The notes beneath the pieces were generated by a model. The model was not told the origin of the DNA. It worked only from the letters and a program-made list of their open reading frames with translations, and did not search any database. From positions 806,001 through 870,000 of the forward strand of contig PDUO01000026.1 of NCBI GenBank assembly GCA_003008705.1: DNA of 64,000 bases. Reading direction: 5' to 3'. The translations under genes were made by a program, and so were the position numbers. Positions 26,186-40,243 of the stretch are shown one piece after another. Numbering within the stretch: position 1 is the first letter of the stretch; each line of letters starts with the position of its first letter. The stretch is from Pezicula radicicola (taxonomy: Eukaryota > Ascomycota > Leotiomycetes > Helotiales > Dermateaceae).

Positions 26186-27608
26186 ATGCAGAATGCTCCA
26201 TGCCAGCAACCTTTAACCCCACCGCCTTCACCGCGACCACGCAAATATTCTCCACCCACCCCGGAATCAAGGATAGGTAACTTCTTAGGGGATTCCTTGG
26301 AGTTGAAGGAGATATTAGGGACCGGCGCATATGGCGTTGTCTACCTGGCATACGACCATTACACTTCGGCATGTTACGCAGTAAAAGCACTCAGCAAATA
26401 TAATGCCAACGGCACCGGCTTGGATTACAGACAGCAACAGTTCCAGAAGAGGGAGATCCAGCTCCATTATGCGGCCTCAGCACACCCCAATGTTGTATCC
26501 ATGCACAAGATTGTGGACGATCCAGACTGTACCTATGTAATCCTGGAGTATTGCCCAGAAGGAGACCTGTTTTCAAACATCACCGAGAAAGGTAGATACG
26601 TGAGTAATGATTTTCTCATCCGGAGAGCCTTTGGACAAATCCTTGATGCCGTGGAACACTGCCACAATTTGGGAATATACCACAGAGATTTGAAGCCAGA
26701 GAACATCTTAGTATCCAACCATGGGTATGATGTTTTGCTTGCCGACTTTGGCCTTGCTACCACGGATATCGAGTCCGAGGACCACGGATGTGGATCGACT
26801 TTTTACATGAGCCCAGGTAGGCCTTCGTGTTATTCCTTCCCCTTTCACCCACTAACCAGATCTCTACCTCTTAGAATGTTTGGACCAGTCTTCAAAGCCA
26901 TCTTACCGGTCTGCTCCCAACGATGTATGGTCCCTCGGTGTCATCCTTGTCAATTTGACCTGTGGCCGCAATCCATGGAAACAGGCTTCATCCGAGGATT
27001 CCACATACCGGGCATTCTCCAGGAACCCCAATTTCTTGAAGACAATCCTTCCATTGTCTGATGAGTTGAATTGCATTCTTGGTAGAGTATTTGAGCCAAT
27101 TCCAGAGGACAGGATTACCATCACCCAGCTCAAGCGCGCCATTAGCAATTGCCACAGTTTTACCGCACCCCAGATGCCAATCTCCCCCCCTCAGTCGCCT
27201 TGTTTCCCAGTCGACAATATCTCACAAGACTCCGCGTGTGATGATGATTCCGTGGCTTCTGACCGTTCTGATTCGTCTGACGAAGGCTCCTTGACTAGCT
27301 CCGGTTCAACTGTCTCCGACAGCGACTCTGACTTCCAGTGTGAGGTCGACGATTGCGACTCCGGTTACTCAAGCGACCCAGAAAAGGATGAAAAGCAAGC
27401 AGCACGACCAATTATTCTTGACCAGGTTCCCTTTTCAACACAATACGTTCCCTCCTCCCAGCCATGCTATTATGGAAATCCATATTCCCAACCCGCTTCC
27501 AAGCCATCATGGAACACACAATATTGGGTTGATCAATCTTCTCAACAATATCATGGCCATCTCACTCACCAACCAATCTACACTGGCTACCGTGGTCAGT
27601 GTTGGTAG
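26186..27608 (+). CDS. Ran1-like serine/threonine protein kinase
   Basis: Two exons (26186-26816, 26875-27608) joined over a 58-nt intron (CCAG|GTAGGC...CTAAC...CTTAG) give about 454 aa. The start is the first ATG (MQNAPCQQPLTPPPSPRPRK); the open frame extends further upstream but without ATG. Kinase motifs: GTGAYG at 45-50, AVKALSK with K67, HRDLKPEN with D168, DFGLAT at 187-192, and GSTFYMSPE restored by splicing. The DCTYVILEYCPEGDLFSNI region matches the Ran1/Sks1/Ksp1 group, known for nutrient-linked control of growth and differentiation. The C-terminus is Ser/Asp-rich (SDRSDSSDEGSLTSSGSTVS) and then Gln/Tyr/Pro-rich. Confidence 0.9.
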
Positions 27609-30600
27609 GAAGCGCGTATGAGTATTCTTTCTTTTCAGTTCAGATACCTGTCTCCAGTTTCTAGACTCATGACTTGTCTGTTCTCATCACGTACCTTCCT
27701 AACTAGGATCTTCCAGTGGTTAAAACAGTACATTGGACACTTCCTCCCTATTGGGCCATACATACCTGGAGTAATGCCTTGGATACTTACAATTCCTGAG
27801 ACGCCGTCTCAGTGGGTGGACTTCGAACCATATTGGACATGGACCTATCTTGACCCGTTTCCGAGGATCGCAGTTGCGGCACTTCCCAAAAGTTCGAAGG
27901 ATATAGAAAAAAATACTTCAGCAATCATGTCTTTATAAAATCTTGTACACAGCTTATTTCTTTTGTTTCCGAGGCTATCTTTTTTCCAGCAGGGCGCTTG
28001 AGGATTTTTGTTTTTTTTTATGCAGCACGTAAAAACGTTGGGAGGTGCCTCTTGGATTTATGTTGGGCGGCCGGAATTTCTTGGTGGACAGATCGTTTAT
28101 TACTTATTTCTAATTCCGTTGCTTATTTGGGAGTTGGGCTTTGGGCAAGAGAAGGCTGCATACATGCGAACGCTCTACGAAAGTCGTCACGCATTGGGAG
28201 TTTTTATTTTTAATATTTTACCTAGGGATTCTGGACAGGATAGATGTTTGGATGCTTTTGTTCATCTTCCGATTTCTGCGTTGGATTTTGGAGAAACACC
28301 AGGCATTGGGAGGCACAAAGACTTCTCTCGGGTTAAAAGGAGCAAACCATATACGTTATTGGTTGACATTTATCGCCAAGCTTTTTACACAACTTGGGGA
28401 CCAAAGGATTGAAGATTTACGATGTGGAATTTTGGGTTGTGTGTTCACGGCCTGTTGACGAGCATGAAAATTTGAGATGAGATGAATTATTATGATAAGA
28501 TCAGTTAGTATAGTTGAGAGAGGGAAGCTTGGAGCTTGAGCTCAGCTGCTGAGATGGATTGGATTGGAAAAAGGATGACCATAGGAAATAAAAACTTGAT
28601 ACCCCCTCACATCTACGTTCCTGATCATTCTTGGTGTGGATTTTGAAATGTGAATAGTTACAGTAACGTCTCGACTTGATGAAAATAGAAACGTACGAGG
28701 GAAGCATCTAGACCCTCAAGAGAGGCTGCCCTGCCCAGGTGCGTGGAAGCGGAAGGATCGTACTCGGTGAGGTTTACAACGTCTACGTACCTATGAAATG
28801 GTAAAAGGGTACGCAGGTACTTACTTGTACATACATATCATACCTGTACTATATGTATTGTACTACGGTACTCGGTCTGCGGTCTACGTGCGATCCGCCC
28901 CCACTCAAGCCTCGAAGGTTCGAACTTCCCGCCAACCTAGGCCTGGTCTGAGGATCCATCTGCGTGCATACTTTATATGTACACTTCCATGCATCTGCTT
29001 ACGTTTGTCTGTTTACATTTGTCTTTGTTTTATGAGTGGCTCTATGATTATTGGACTGTACTGAACTGTACTGTTTTGAAAAGGCTATTTATACACCGCT
29101 TTTCACTGTGGGGAGAGATTTGATATTGTTTGCTATCTTTTCCTATTATCACGATGTTCTTTCAACTATGAAAACTACCTACTTTGATTTCTAGATGACC
29201 ACTCATATCTAAACACTACATACTAGGCAACTAGGCTACTGTATGTATGTAGTCATGGGCTAAGTGCGTTCGTTACTCTATATGATTCGTCACTTCTATA
29301 CAGTAAATCCATGGATGTTGAAGGTTGAACATTGATTGGTAGCCTTACTTTTTTGATGAGGCGAACGGTGGCGATTTTTTGATTCCACATCTTCAAGAAT
29401 TTGACCATTCAGAGGTGATAGAATTAGACAAGCCTCTATAGGCTGCTGGTTTGTAGCTTACTGTGTTCAGTGTAATGTTGGAAGAAGAAAATACTTGTAC
29501 TGTACTAGTATGGTTTTGAATAGTTGAGGTGATACATGATGTTTTATTTCTTAATCGATGATTCGATATGAAGTATGTATTGGAAGAAAGAAGAACATGG
29601 GCGATGGTAGGTGCGGCTATCGGTGAGAACGTGCAGGTGAACGTGGTTGAGCGTTGTGGCCCAGTGGGTTATTGGTGGTGTTTTTGAAAGAGGAGTGGTG
29701 GATTACACAAGTTAGTTAATGTTACTGTACCTTGGCCTGTTAGGTGTCAGGTGTCGTATTTTTCTTGTTGTATGGGATAGGGATAGGGATGTCGTGTACA
29801 AACTTCCGGATTTGGGTGTTCTGAAGTGTTCTTTCTGGTAAGCGAGAACCCCCCCTTATCCAGATTCAGTAGGTGAGGCAGTTTAAACGCCCTCAAGCGC
29901 CCTTGACATCAGTGGCGTTGATAGAAGATTATTGAGAGCTAAGATTTCTAACGGTCGTTAGGTACTTTATCGGTAGACTTTCGATGGGGTGGAGATGGAC
30001 TTGTATTGGCTTAAAGACGATGCAACTTTGTGATGTTTTCGGTTCTTATTAAGCTTTTTCATCGTTGCTTCATGTTGGCCGGGTTACAAAGTATTGATAC
30101 CGGTACTACTGTATTTGACGGACTAGGTGGAGTGCGGCGGCTTGCGGGCGCTCCCGTCGCTTCGGTTTGGTGTTTGAGGCTTTGAGCTTCGATAGCTGTG
30201 CTTGTGGAATAGGTGTTTGTTAGCGACGGCGCTTGTTAATTGTATTAAAATCGTAGTGTTCCCAAGTTTGAAACGGGTATTGTGGAAGTGGAGAGGAGAG
30301 AGACTATATATTGAATCCACAAACGGTACGCGCTGCCGCTTTGGGGTATAGACTTTGTTTAACGGTCGCTATTGAGTTGAGGCTTAAGTGTGGGGGTTTT
30401 AGGGTACTGTAGTCAGAACTTTGAGATATTGATGGTAGATGAAAACGTCGATTATTATGGTGTGATTGAGGACTAGATTTATGGGACTTTTCTGGCTTGA
30501 GGATTTGTAATTTTTTTGTTTGCGTGCCTTTTCTAGTCTACTGTGTGTCTGTACTATTGAAACTGATTTATGGACTGCGGAGATAACTAGTATGAACGGA

Positions 30601-33600
30601 TTTTCATGTGGAGTATAAACTTGTGGTAATGGATATTTGCGAAAGTAACACGTTTTAAGTTAATTCTATACCGTGAAGAGACTGGAGAGTTGATTCTGTA
30701 GTAGCACCGCTCTTGTGATAAACGTGCTATTTGCTAGATACTCTGTTGAGCTTCTGAATCACAAGAGAGGAAGCCCCGGCATTGCTTCTACTGAAGGCAG
30801 GGATTTTAAAGCAGATACTCCCAAATGACATTTTATATACTCTATACATATACACCGCAGGAGATATTCTCTTAATTCGGTGTCTTTTGCTTAAGTTGAG
30901 TAACTCAAGCCAAGCAGGCAATTCAAGTCAACCACCCAAGATTTAACATCTCATCAAAGTGCCGAAGGATTCTAGTTGCAACCTACGTTTACTAACTATC
31001 TGCAAATCTCCAGGGCTTATTCAGCAGGAAGTAAAAATGTATTACTTACCAAGCACAGCGCACTAGTTAGCACACAGAACAAAACCTTTAATTATAGCCA
31101 GGTTAGTCCCTAGTTAAAAACGCTAGAACAGCTGAACATCGTCGCTTCCTATCCTCGCGTGCCTCGACAGTCAGCTCATGACTCATGATCACAGATCACA
31201 AAACAAAAAAACTTCTTACAATCAAGGACTACAGTATTGCTTGACTAAAACAGTATCTGACTGCATTCCCACGATCTAAGGATGTCAAGAGGTTTTATTC
31301 TCTCAATGCAAAAGTGTTTACGTGTGAGAATAGCCTTCGCATTACATCAGCGCTTAACAAGCGAGCACATCCAAGTGTCAAAGCACTCTTTAACTTTCAT
31401 AAGAGCGCTCGTTTTCAAATCCCTCAGCTTTGTATAACGTAAACCACCCAGGCAAGCAATCCCAATCCAAATCCACTGCCGCGCAAGCAGTTACATCATA
31501 GTAAGCACCTTGTTTCTCCAAAGGAAACGGCGAACGCACAGTTCAGATGCTTAATAGCCTTTCTTAAACTCAAAATCTATCTTATGCTGATATTACCTTG
31601 CCGTGCTCGTTGTGTTTGTTTCTCATGTAAGTACCGCAACCGCATTCCGCAAGGATAGGGAAAGTATCAATCATCAAGCTGAGAAAATTCGTCTCAGCTG
31701 ACGCTAGCAACACTGTACAGCCTTACTGTAATTGCCTACCAAAGCTAAATAGAGCTGAAAGCGGACGTTTAAGATTTCCGTCGCTTCGCATCGAATTGAA
31801 GGTCAGGAACCATCGGGGAATGAAAACCTTCAAAACATGGAGGAATTCTCCCTTTGAACTTTACTCCGTACTGCAAAAATACGGAGAAAACCCACCAAAG
31901 TTCAAAAGCAGCTATCACACTTTTTGCATGCGAAATTAAATCCATTCGTAACTCTGTTTCTTCTACTTATGGGAAACTTTAAACTTTGTTTGGTACATTT
32001 ACTATAGTTCGGCTCTTATACGTGGAAACAACGAAACAAAAAGGGAGAAGTCAGAAGGAAAAAGTGCTCCTCACGGCAACGATCCGAAAGTTAATCCGGG
32101 GTTAGGGAGCTTATTGTGATATCATTCGTAAATTCTTACGATTTAAGGCTGTGTTACTCAAGTTTGGCAACTGTAAAGGCAACACAGTTCGGCTGAAACT
32201 ACTTCGTACTTATTGGAGAGTCTAGAACACTTGAGGCTTTCTTAAGTTTACTAGGAGCCCTAACGGCAAAGATAGACTTCAGAATATACAGTTTTTTGTC
32301 TTCTACACTAGCAAAGTTGTTTAACTTAATTGTATAGCCCTGCATTAGTTGCTGCTCGTAAGACATGCACCTGCATCCTTTTTACACTTTTTGCACGAGG
32401 TTTAAGAAAATAAGGGACCGGAGTAAGCGCTCCTGTATTATCATTCTCCCGCCTTCTAGCCGTGAAACTTATTACTTGGCCAACAGTTAGTACTACTCCC
32501 TAAAGGAATCGGCAATCAGAGAATATAAACTTGATACGCTGAGAGAAAGCGACCAACACGGCCCTTTACTTCACCGCTTATTGCCCATACTCGGTCGGCG
32601 CTCGGAACTAAAAGTACAAGCGCACCGCTCGGTCACGAATAAATTTCCAAAAATAATAAGAGAAACAAGCAGATAATAATAAACCAAGTGATGAGATCAG
32701 TGATGGTTGTGTCTTAGAGGTGCACAGATGCCAACGATCTGATCTCACACGTCCCTTTCTTTTCATGGCATAAGTGAGTCAAAGCACGTTTAATCCTTTA
32801 CGTACATCTTGTATATTCTTGGCGATATTGCCGCTTCCCAAATCTCACACCGTTCGTGTGAAAGTTGTGTGAAAAGTCCACTTGTTTTGGTTGGTAACCA
32901 AACTGTCGGGTAAAGTGCACCGCTATGACTTCAATAATTTCATACTGTTATCGCGAGGGTTGGTGCGTGTGATACTATGGCTCGGGATATAATCTCTTAT
33001 CGGCTTGGATTCGATGTGGGATGGGAAGAATAATACCCGTCGGTAGTAGTAGACGGGATGACCAGAGTCCTGGACTCCCTTGGGCGGTGTGTTTGATGGG
33101 TGAGACGAGCCGGAGGGTTTTGACCCAGTGATTCGTTCATGACACCTTATTTGTGATGATGAATTTATGAGGGAATGTTTGGAGTTGAGTTCTCTTTTCT
33201 TACTCGCTACTCGTTTAATGGTGGAATACCCGGAGGTCGTGAAAAATGACCCCTCAGTGACGACGACGACGACGCCAATGTGCTCACCACTATCGCCCTG
33301 CAGGAGCTTATCGATATCCTGATAAGCATCGCCGTCATTCCGAACCTATTGTTCTCTTTTGGTGCAGATGCTGAGTCGTGCCCGTACATGATGTATTATT
33401 GGCAGCGTACGATTTGCACATATTTGGCTGTGCAAGCGTTGGTGATGGCTCCAGTAGTGGCTGGTGATACGAAGGTAACTGAAAATCAATATGCCGAAGC
33501 CGCTTTTTGAGCTTGCCAAAGTAGTATTGTGTTGGATACCCGGACCAGTCGCTATTTACTATGGTCGCTGTACTGATGACACCCCTTGCAGTAATGTACT

Positions 33601-36600
33601 GCAGCTCGACAGAAGGGATGGGATAGTACCCGTTAGCAACTAGGCCACGAAAGCATGGCACACTCAACACAAGGTACAGTAGATCGAACAACCATCGAAG
33701 AATCGTCTCTCATGATCGTCAATTACGTCTTCCTTTTCTGCCGTGCAACCGGTGTGGCTGGCTACGTATCTCCGCTAGCAAGTCTGCAAAAAACTAGCAT
33801 CGACGTTTTCCAAGCCATACACAGGGGTCAAGTTGGAACCTGTCGGCCTGTTTCTGCAACAAAAGTGCTAACTGTGGGCTACCATTCCAAGACTCGAGCT
33901 ATCGGATTCTGCACCCTGAAGCTCGTTATCGTGGCTCCGTGATGGGTTGATCAATGTGGTCGCTTATGGACAATCTACTTGCGGGGAGCTATCCGGGTAA
34001 GGGGTCGACAGTAGGGTCGCATACGGGTATGAGCATGTGACCCCATAGGGACTACCCCTTTGGGATCTGTGCAGCTTTGACATGTCAGATCTGGACTGAG
34101 TTTTGACCACGAATTCGTGGCGAGCTGCAATATGTTGGGTTTCACTGCAAGCATGAACAGCGTGGAGAGAAGGCACAGAAAGGTAGCTGGAAGCTGGAAG
34201 CGAGAGCCGTGATGTTTGGTTGAAGATCATTTGTTGTTTCTCTTTGAGACGTCTTGTTTATTTGATCTGTGCTACACTTTGACTGTGAAAGCTGGTAGCG
34301 ATAATGATTCAAGGGTCTCGTGGCAAGACGTTGAACACGACGGCGTGGATTCTGTGATGGTTTCGAGAAGTCTCGGATGTGTCAAGTAAGGAGACGAAAA
34401 GAGAACTGCCCTTGTTTCTAGCCTCGTGACGTCTTTCAACCTTTTGGATCTGCAGTGCAGTGCTGTATGAAGTAGAAAGGAACATCATCACATTCCTCTA
34501 TGCAAAGTATTTGAGTAATTTGTTGGATTCTTTTGCCACTTCAGTGCGTAAGCTTTCCAGCTGAGCCTGCATTGCGTACTGGATTGTGGGACTATGATGG
34601 AATGAGGAGAAGTCCAATTTTTTTTTTGCCATATTCACAGTTCCACTGCTTGGGAGGTGGAGATCGGAGGAGTGAAGTCCTTTCAACGTGAGGGAGACAA
34701 CATGAGCAAAGTGACATCAATGTAACTTCACTCGTAGTCCGTGGAAGTCACTCATTGCTTGCTTAGAGTCAAGATCTAGTTCCTCCTTGGTCTTGTAGAA
34801 AGGAAAAGCGGCACAAGAAAAGGCCATCTTTCAAGTCGTCCACCCCGTTATGAGGCATTACATGATTGGTTTAGGTTGAATTGAAGTGCGTACGTAGCCG
34901 CTCACATCATCAATTACAAGTTGACTTTGGCTCGGCTCTTCATGTGTGAGCGGACTTGATTCTTCACAGTGAGCAGAGTTATTTGAGATGGGGCTTGAAG
35001 TTTATGTTATCCATTATTATAACGTTTATAAGAGGGAAAGTGCTCGTATTGTCGAGAGGACTTAAGCTACGTTAGCCTGTCCTTAAGCCAAGGGGTTTGG
35101 TGCAGAAACGAAGCATGTATACAAAGTAACTTTAAAGAGATGTAGCGAACTTTAATAGGGAGACGAACGTTGTTTCAGTCTTGTATTGCAGTAATGTGGG
35201 AAGGTAGATGATTTGGGCAAGCTTCGCGAGGGGCTCTCTTATGCTGTCACTTAGGAGATATTTCCATAGTCGCTATTGCTTAGCAAAAACAATGCGATGA
35301 GACCGTTTACAGTATTCTGATCATCATGTGCGTTTAAGAAACCATCAATATCGTGGCTGAGCCCTGTATCCTTTTTAGAAATTCCTCCGTACTTGAATAG
35401 GTGGTGGGAGAACATGATCCAGAGTAGACTTTTGCGAGTGCAATGAAAGCGGTAGACGTGTCGGTAGCCCCATAAGCATAGAGCCTAATATCCGATAAGA
35501 AGCCTCTAGTTAAGTCGAATTGGAGAAGTCTCAGCTCGTAAATACCTTATAACCTGGATGGTCTTTGTTTGAAAAGATAATAATGATTCAAAAATGTTAT
35601 TCGGCATTGACTTAAGCCTAATTAATTACGACGAGTTTTAGTTATGGATACTAGTACGCAAATAATACCTATATTCTCGCCAAAATTACTAGTAAATAGA
35701 AGTACCTAGCGCTCCCCTACGCAGTCCTATTATATTATCGTCACTATATTCTTTTTTAATGCAATCCCCGACGCGGCTCTTGACCCTCAGCCTACGAAGA
35801 AGGTGCATGCAAGCCTAGAGGCTATCTTATCGTATCTCTAAGAGCGTAGTAATACAAATAGCTACATTATTAAGAAGGTAGACTAGTGTCTAACAGCTAC
35901 AAAGAGGTAGCGACGGTGACGTCCTTCAAGTCGCTAACGAATTTACTAGGAGTGGAAATAGTATGCTACGTTAATTACACTAAGACTCTTGCATACTTAG
36001 GCTTTAGTCAATGCTGAATAACAAATCCTTAATAATTCTCAAGATCTAGACTTTGAAAAAGAAAACAGAAAAGTCAAAATCAGAACATTTATTTATTTAC
36101 TAGGGCGGCGAGTTGAACATTTAGAAGCAGAGTATAGCACTACCGGTCCTAAGTATCTTCTTCAAATTGTACAACTGTACAAAAGTTTGAGTTGGCTAGG
36201 TTGTGTTTGCGTCAGATCCTGATATTGCTGCTTTTGCAACCGAAAAGGCGAGAGAATTGCTTAGCAAGAACACGTCCGCTGAGCGTCGTCTCAGGGCTCT
36301 TTATACTCTGTGTTGCAATTTAAAATAATGTACATATGTGGCTTCGATAGAGATGTAGACTCTTGTAATATTTCTCATAGCGGCGAATATAGGCGTTAGT
36401 TTTCATCCAGGAAAGTCTTGTCATATAAGCGTTATGGTTTCTTTCTTCAGTTTTAGGAGGGATAAAAACTTGTGTGTATAAAGTAGCCTTCGATAGCAGT
36501 ACCTGAATATTGTACTATATCTTTTGATACTTCTCTGAATGTTTAGAATATATTCATACATATGCAAAATGACCTTCATTCCTAATATTTTCTTGTAAAG

Positions 36601-37170
36601 CATTGCAAAGTAATTTCACCCCTAAAGGAGGTTTTATTAATGCTACTATTGAAACATAGTCAGTCTGCCACTCAAACAAATCAAGCGCCTCCTCTAAAGT
36701 CAGTTGCACCTGCTGAACACAAATATAGTTATGGCTGAAAAGACAAGTTTTTGTGACTAGTAGGAGCCGAACAACGCTAGTCCCCCCTGAAGTCTCGCTT
36801 ATTATTTCGTAGTTGATATTTCGAAAGGGACGTATAGTTATTACCAAGTTCTACTTACTGAACAACATTATTATTTGGATTCAAGATGGCTGATAGGCAA
36901 CTGTTAAATACATGTCGTGATAAGTGACGTCATGTGACTGCCGCCACTGGTACCGAATTCAAATCTTCTTACTTAGTACTTATATAATAGTTGTAATCGG
37001 TATTTTATGATGCATATGATGGAGTGAAATAGAAAATTTTGAAAGCGTATAAGGCTAATGAAAATTAATGCCCCCAAATACACGTGATTTAAGCGCCCAA
37101 CTCTACATGACCTCGCCTCCCTTTAACATCTTCCCCTCCTTCCAACACTCTTCTCCTATCAACAACATAA
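27609..37170. other. About 9.5 kb without a supported gene
   Basis: The kinase 3' UTR probably covers the start. Beyond it, frames are short (under 140 codons), overlapping and motif-free. Notable bits: a degenerate GAGTAACTCAAG word near 30,900; a GACGACGACGACGACG run at 33,258-33,275; and a 38-codon protein-like fragment near 36,209-36,325 (see findings). From about 34,980 to 37,150 the sequence is AT-rich with short broken frames, as in decayed DNA. No rRNA, tRNA or CRISPR-like array seen. Confidence 0.45.
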
Positions 37171-37221
37171 ATGAAAAATTTTGGTCAATTCAAAGATGCC
37201 ATGCGTTTTAGACCTCGATGA
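37171..37221 (+). promoter_or_regulatory. uORF overlapping the F-box start codon
   Basis: An ATG 25 bp upstream of the F-box ATG opens a 16-codon frame (MKNFGQFKDAMRFRPR) that ends at TGA 37219-37221, inside the main coding region and out of frame with it. If the transcript includes it, a scanning ribosome would meet it first, which would reduce F-box translation. Whether the transcript starts upstream of it is unknown. Confidence 0.45.
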
Positions 37222-38640
37222 TAATCTTCTCAATGAGGTTCTCTCATATTACATTGATGACAAACCCACTCTCTGTCGAGTAGCTCGCACATCACGCCAT
37301 TTCAGTGCTGTAGTTCGACCTCTTCTCTTCCGTCATGTTGGAGAGATCAATCCCAATCCCGACGATCATTTCAGGAATATTTCCCGCGAAGTTTGTGAAG
37401 GAACGGAACCCATAGAAAGATGGAACGGGAAATGGGAAACATCGAGATTTTCTCTTGTCAAACACAGCATTGTACTGCGTCCAAGTGTGGCTTTATTGAT
37501 CCGATCAATTTCCCTGTTTTGGTACCGCAGCGACGAAGGATCCAATCAAGCTGCTAATATACTATTGCGCAAATTGACACAACTGAGGTCGTTATCTGTT
37601 CAGACAAATTTCAACAATGTCCAGAGTGACAGCGTACCTTTCCAACCGGATTTCCTTGCTATAAACCCTATGGACTTCCTGTCGGAACTTCAATTTAACG
37701 ACGGCTTACTGAGTGTCTCCAATCTCACTAACCTCTTGTCTCTTAGTCGATTGAAATGTTTGAGTGTTCCTCATCTCAAACAATTCGAGATGCCAGGGAA
37801 GCTACTAGATTATCAACTCTATCCTGGAACATCGCCGGTCTTGGAACTCCAACTCGGACCTCACTTCCACGTACCACTGTCAATTCTGAAAGCAATACTG
37901 AAACGTACCCCAAATCTACAAAAGCTCTCATGCAGAGTCCCTGGTCGAGGAAAAGAATGGGCTGGTGGGCCTTTTGAATATGAAATGAAGGATCAACTAT
38001 CGCCTTCGATTATCACCGACACACTAGCACCAATAATGAATCCACTCGTGGAACTAGATATTTCCGGGGGTGCGGAAAAGTGGCCTTCCCATGATGGCTC
38101 CCGTTTGGATTTGAGCAAATTCACAGCCCTGAAAAAGGCCCGTATTGCTTCGCGGTTGTTTTTTAAGTCACGCTATAGTCTTCCTCAAAACTCTGGGGAG
38201 GGGAGAACGCCGGAAGGGTTGTATAAATTGTTGCCATTTTCCTTGGAAGAATTAACGGTATGAGTCTACTTATAGTTACGTGCATGGAAACCGCTAAATT
38301 CCCTTTACTGTAGATATCCTTCGAATATAACAGCGACTTCATTAAATTCTCAGTACTACCACGGAACGAGCAAGAGTTGAAAGTTAATCCTATCGCACCA
38401 TGGAAATACGAATGGTGCACAGAGATCCATCTAAATAAGGCCACTCATTTCCCGCGACTATCCACTTTGGCTATTGTAGAAGAGATAGGCAACCGTTTAG
38501 GAGACACACAAATAGCGCTTCCAATGCCAGATGAGATGCGAAACCCTTTTGAGATCCGCAACGTGGCTTTCTCAGTACTCTGCCGATTTTGTAAACGCAA
38601 ACATGTAAGACCCTTAAGACGTCCAATAACCGACCTTTGA
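37196..38640 (+). CDS. F-box protein with leucine-rich C-terminal part
   Basis: Two exons (37196-38257, 38314-38640), 56-nt intron (ACG|GTATGA...CTGTAG, phase 0), about 462 aa. The first ATG of the frame gives MPCVLDLDDNLLNEVLSYYI, then LCRVARTSRHFSAVVRPLLF: an F-box of the common fungal LxDELLxxILxYL type. Later segments (LRSLSVQTNF, LKCLSVPHLKQF, LQKLSCRVPG, LVELDISGG, LEELTISFEY) look like irregular leucine-rich repeats. Expected role: substrate adaptor of an SCF ubiquitin ligase (family inference). The extra leader codons seen upstream begin at TTG, not ATG. Confidence 0.82.
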
Positions 38641-38902
38641 ACACTATACTTCCGGTACCTGCAGTTCAACAGTAAAGTTTACATTTGGACATGATGCTGC
38701 TCGGTAGGTATTTCACCGTATTGGTACTGATGGGTCTTGGATGTAACTGCCTCAAACTGCATTCGAAGCGTAGAATAGCATACTAACGATCTTAATTGCA
38801 TAAAACTGCGAAAACGTTCCAATATCTCCATGAAAAACTGAAGATACCCTTTGAGAGTCATACGGGGACCTTTCAATATCTTTCTTCGAGTGCTAAACAG
38901 AC

Positions 38903-40243
38903 TCATGCATTGAATTCGAGGCCTTCTTTGGTAGCAGACTTTGAAACATATTCGTTGCAATCATCTCCCTCAGCTCCCTCAGCTCGTTTCTTCTTGCTTG
39001 GTATAGACTGAGGATCGTTTTTCAGAAGCCCAAGAGCCTCACCAGCGTTAGTCTCATAGAGCCTGACCCCTCGGTCGAGAAGGACCGCAAGCAAGCTAAA
39101 GTACGCGTAGTTATCAACGTTTTTCACCGCTCTTTCAGTTGGCAACGTTTGGAGAAGTTCCCATCCATAAGCAATAACTGCATCGTGGTCTTCAGTTGCT
39201 TCTACTAGCACCTGATCCTCAACTGACACGACATATTGTCAGTTGGTTCCGAAGAGTCAGGAGTTACCTTAAAACATACCTGCTGGTAAATCGTCCCAAG
39301 AATCATGGTGTATAAACTAAAGAACAATTAGACAACCCATCTCAAGACGTCAAGAGTAACTTACTTCATGAAATAACGTCACGCTAGAAAGACTCCTTGC
39401 AAGATTTTCCAAGGTACCTTTAGCCTCCAGACTCACTCCATCAGGCAAATCTGTGGTGGCTTGCTCCGCTTTCTGGAGGCCTAAATCGCACAACTAATCT
39501 TACAATTAGCAGTTTCTCATAAGTTCCGATAGTTTGTCGAACAAAATAGTGTTACTAACAGTGAGAGTAACACGCTCTGGATTTTGGCCTGCTTGGTCCT
39601 CTGGATTGTTATTCGGAAAATATTGTGTTTCGCCAAGTGTAGGAGGATCTCCTACATCTTTGCATCCTAAAGTTCCTGGATCCATTCGAATTCCATTTGA
39701 CTTATCTTCCCATTCTTGGTCGTCCCCTCTTGTTCTTCGTGAGTTGTAGGGTTCGTCGGAGTCCGACATAAATCCTTCTATATCAGGGACAATAGTCCAG
39801 CGTTTCCCTGGGCCAAAATCATCATCGTCACAATAAATTCGGATATTTGATGCTTTCTGGTCCGCAATTTTTGTTAATCCCTTCAATTGTTTCAACACGG
39901 CTGACTTGATCAGTTCACAAATCAACAAGAGAGCACTCTAAGAAGACTCACTTGTCACTTCACCAACGGTACCAGCATCTGTAACTGGTGCTTTGAATAT
40001 TCTCTGAAAGTATCGGGCTTGGAGGTAATCCGTTGGACTCTGAAGTCGTGCAAGCCCTCTGTCTGCAAAATTTATCGCTTCAGTTAATGCTGAGGTGAAC
40101 TTTGCCTTCCTGTTTTCGTTTTGATATGTGTCGGTTTCACAAGAACTATGGACCCAATAAGTTAATGGCGGGGGATCTTCCGCGGTAGTCAACGAGACAA
40201 GACCGAAAGTGAAAACTAGTCCAACAGCTTTAAATAAATGCAT
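38903..40243 (-). CDS. Secreted zinc metallopeptidase, aspzincin (M35-like) type
   Basis: Five exons (40243-39952, 39900-39560, 39493-39365, 39316-39280, 39222-38903) encode about 372 aa; introns are 51, 66, 48, 57 nt. The start MHLFKAVGLVFTFGLVSLTT is a signal peptide. Splicing of exons 3 and 4 creates SVTLFHE|FIHHDSWDD, giving HExxH at residues 253-257; exon 5 supplies EDHDAVIAYGWELL and KNVDNYAYFSLLAVLL, the Asp-x-x-AYG and (N)xDNYxYF blocks of deuterolysin/lysine-specific endopeptidase relatives. Expected role: extracellular zinc endopeptidase. Donor 2 (GTTAGT) is weak. It diverges from another secreted-protein gene with a 1-kb gap. Many start codons are possible upstream, but only this one begins a signal peptide. 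Confidence 0.85.
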
